In this document: in pieces, positions 5,430-6,306 of the stretch
How positions within the stretch are numbered: position 1 is the first letter of the stretch
Layout: each line of letters starts with the position of its first letter
Assembly (NCBI GenBank): GCA_030043405.1
Contig: JASHXS010000008.1
Span: forward strand, 1 to 6,306
Direction of reading: 5' to 3'
DNA from: Thermoplasmata archaeon
Lineage (GTDB): Archaea > Thermoplasmatota > Thermoplasmata > Lutacidiplasmatales > UBA184
DNA: 6,306 bases
Notes under the pieces: generated by a model
Database searches by the model: none
Told to the model about the DNA's origin: nothing
The model's input: only the letters and a program-made list of their open reading frames with translations
Program-made: the position numbers and the translations under genes

Positions 5430-5989
5430 GCGTGAGGGGGACCCACGCCCAGCGCCGATGCCGGCCGGCGCAGGATCATCTCATCCGCCCAGGCGCCGGG
5501 GGTGTGTTCGAGGTCCTCCCGGCGTCCCGTCGGCACGAACCCCCGACTCTCGTACAGGTGGGCCGCGGCGCGCTGACGAGGATTGACGGAGAGCCGCACC
5601 GACCAGTCGGGCCGGGCGTTTGCGGTCCACGCGAGTAGCTCGTCGAGCAGGCGGCTCCCGAGCCCCCGACCCCGGAAGGCCGGCTCCACCCACATCATGA
5701 CCGCGACGAAGGTCCCTGCGTCGGAGAAGACTCCGACCAAACCTACCAGCTGGCCGTCGGGACCCTCCGCCACCCAGGTGCCGGAGTCGGCCCCCGTCGC
5801 CCCCTGCCCCACCCGGGAGACCCACGTCGACTCTTCGAAGGCCGCCTCCCGGGCATACGTACTTCCAAAGGCGAGCGGGTCGTGCTGGAGCGAACGTAGG
5901 CGGATCCGACGAAACTCGTCCAGATCCGTCGGGACGAGACGCCGCACAACGACCTCGACCTCGCGGGGCCGGCCGCCGGACGCCGCCAT
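5426..5989 (-). CDS. GNAT-family N-acetyltransferase
   Basis: The product is 187 residues, the size of a single GNAT domain that transfers an acetyl group from acetyl-CoA to an amine. It opens with VVVRRLVPTDLDEFRRIRLR (13-32), the usual first strand and helix. The central strand GTWVAEGPDGQLVGLVGVF (70-88) leads to the acetyl-CoA loop in MWVEPAFRGRGLGSRLLDEL (99-118), with R106-G107-R108-G109-L110-G111 as the pyrophosphate-binding R-x-x-G-x-G-type motif. The late motif NPRQRAAAHLYESRGFVPTG (136-155) is typical. The substrate cannot be told; small-molecule or drug acetylation is as possible as protein acetylation. ATG 5989 lies about 26 bases after a weak TATA-like CTTATG and would be leaderless. 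GTG 5947, preceded by GAGGTC, is a credible alternative start just ahead of the conserved domain. The gene is convergent with the Lrp-like gene, and the two share the four bases CTAG at their stops. Confidence 0.92.
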   Translation of the reverse strand: MAASGGRPREVEVVVRRLVPTDLDEFRRIRLRSLQHDPLAFGSTYAREAAFEESTWVSRVGQGATGADSGTWVAEGPDGQLVGLVGVFSDAGTFVAVMMWVEPAFRGRGLGSRLLDELLAWTANARPDWSVRLSVNPRQRAAAHLYESRGFVPTGRREDLEHTPGAWADEMILRRPASALGVGPPHA

Positions 5990-6012
5990 GGCGGAAGCGA
6001 GGTACGGTTCGG

Positions 6013-6018
6013 CATAAG
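6013..6018 (-). promoter_or_regulatory. Weak TATA-like box for the GNAT gene
   Basis: On the minus strand this reads CTTATG, centred about 26 bases ahead of ATG 5989, consistent with a leaderless transcript. It is short and the only candidate in this spacer for this direction. The call rests on distance. Confidence 0.3.
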
Positions 6019-6070
6019 GGTCCCGTCCTCCGCGGGGCCGGCCAGGCGGGAGACCGCGCGCCGGACGACC

Positions 6071-6079
6071 TATAATCTA
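6071..6079 (+). promoter_or_regulatory. TATA-like box for the zinc-ribbon gene
   Basis: TATAATCTA stands out in GC-rich sequence and predicts transcription from about 6100. That would leave a leader of about ten bases, just enough for the GAGGT ribosome binding site at 6101-6105. Confidence 0.55.
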
Positions 6080-6100
6080 CCCCCTCGGCGATTCAGGGAC

Positions 6101-6105
6101 GAGGT
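6101..6105 (+). promoter_or_regulatory. Ribosome binding site GAGGT deciding the zinc-ribbon start
   Basis: GAGGT matches the archaeal anti-Shine-Dalgarno and ends four bases before ATG 6110-6112. It is flanked by GGGA (6096-6099) and TCCC (6106-6109), which could pair and place the site in a small loop. Confidence 0.6.
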
Positions 6106-6109
6106 TCCC

Positions 6110-6306
6110 ATGAAGTGCGAAGCGTGTGGGGCGGAACTCAAGGACGGCGCCGCGACGTGTGCCGCGTGCGGCCACTCGGTCGGCATGGGCCACCGGATGG
6201 GTGCGGAGACGACGCATGTCGCGAAGGAGACCGGGGCCGCGGCAGAAAAGCTCGGGCGAGGCTTGGTCAGCGGAGTCAAGGGTTTCGGCGCCGGAATGAA
6301 GAAGGA
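6110..6306 (+). CDS. Zinc-ribbon protein (C-terminus beyond the window)
   Basis: The first 65 codons are present and the frame is open at the right edge. The N-terminus MKCEACGAELKDGAATCAAC places cysteines at 3, 6, 17 and 20, a CxxC...CxxC rubredoxin-knuckle zinc ribbon of the kind often found at the start of archaeal membrane or regulatory proteins of unknown role. After it comes a His/Met-bearing stretch (HSVGMGHRMG) and then a Gly/Ala/Lys-rich segment (ETGAAAEKLGRGLVSGVKGF) that could be an amphipathic helix or a flexible linker. The start is supported by the GAGGT site and the TATA-like box upstream. The zinc ribbon is clear, but the remaining domain, and so the function, cannot be seen. 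It is divergent from the GNAT gene, with no evidence of a functional link. Confidence 0.85.
   Translation, partial: MKCEACGAELKDGAATCAACGHSVGMGHRMGAETTHVAKETGAAAEKLGRGLVSGVKGFGAGMKK

Noticed and set aside
4643..5638. A 331-codon plus-strand open frame overlapping the Lrp-like and GNAT genes
   Set aside because: It is in a different frame from the Lrp-like gene and antisense to GNAT; its composition is Arg/Gly/Pro-biased without domains.
5743..6015. A 90-codon minus-strand frame starting at the ATG inside CTTATG
   Set aside because: It overlaps the GNAT gene in another frame, and its product is Arg/Pro/Ser-rich without a domain.

Overview
The window is G+C-rich DNA, probably from an archaeon. 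The best phylum-level clue is the gene at 1881-2645, which ends in a bacterio-opsin-activator (bat-type) helix-turn-helix, an almost exclusively archaeal regulator architecture. Isolated A/T-rich TATA-like boxes sit about 25 bases ahead of starts in otherwise GC-rich spacers, and the clearest ribosome binding sites are GGTGA and GAGGT. The proteins lack the strong acidic bias of haloarchaea, so a high-GC member of Thermoplasmatota is my best guess. This is an inference, not a demonstrated placement.

Layout. Positions 1-352 (minus strand, cut by the left edge) encode an ArsR-family repressor. It is divergent from an SRPBCC/AHSA1-like small-ligand protein at 437-823, and a palindrome overlaps the promoter between them. 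Positions 860-1693 (minus) encode an unrecognised protein that looks like a RecA/KaiC-type fold without its ATP-binding residues. It is divergent from the bat-type regulator at 1881-2645. The spacer between this pair carries a precise array of five alternating CCGAA/TTCGG half-sites with a 9-base period, next to a single TATA-like box. Positions 2635-4269 (minus) encode a DHA2-type major facilitator drug/proton antiporter. It is divergent from a double-HTH Lrp/AsnC-like regulator at 4416-5429, with a TATA-like box and a 15-base palindrome between them. A GNAT N-acetyltransferase (5426-5989, minus) and the start of a zinc-ribbon protein (6110 to the right edge) close the window.

How it works together. 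Three consecutive divergent pairs each place a DNA-binding regulator head-to-head with one partner: ArsR with SRPBCC, bat-HTH with the degenerate RecA-like protein, and Lrp-like with the MFS exporter. Each spacer holds a candidate operator. Local regulation of each partner is the simplest reading. The transcription units are tightly packed. Two convergent gene pairs overlap at their stop codons, by 11 and 4 bases, and a third is separated by 36 bases. No rRNA, tRNA, CRISPR array, insertion sequence or poly-T terminator was found. No stretch longer than 300 bases lacks a gene.
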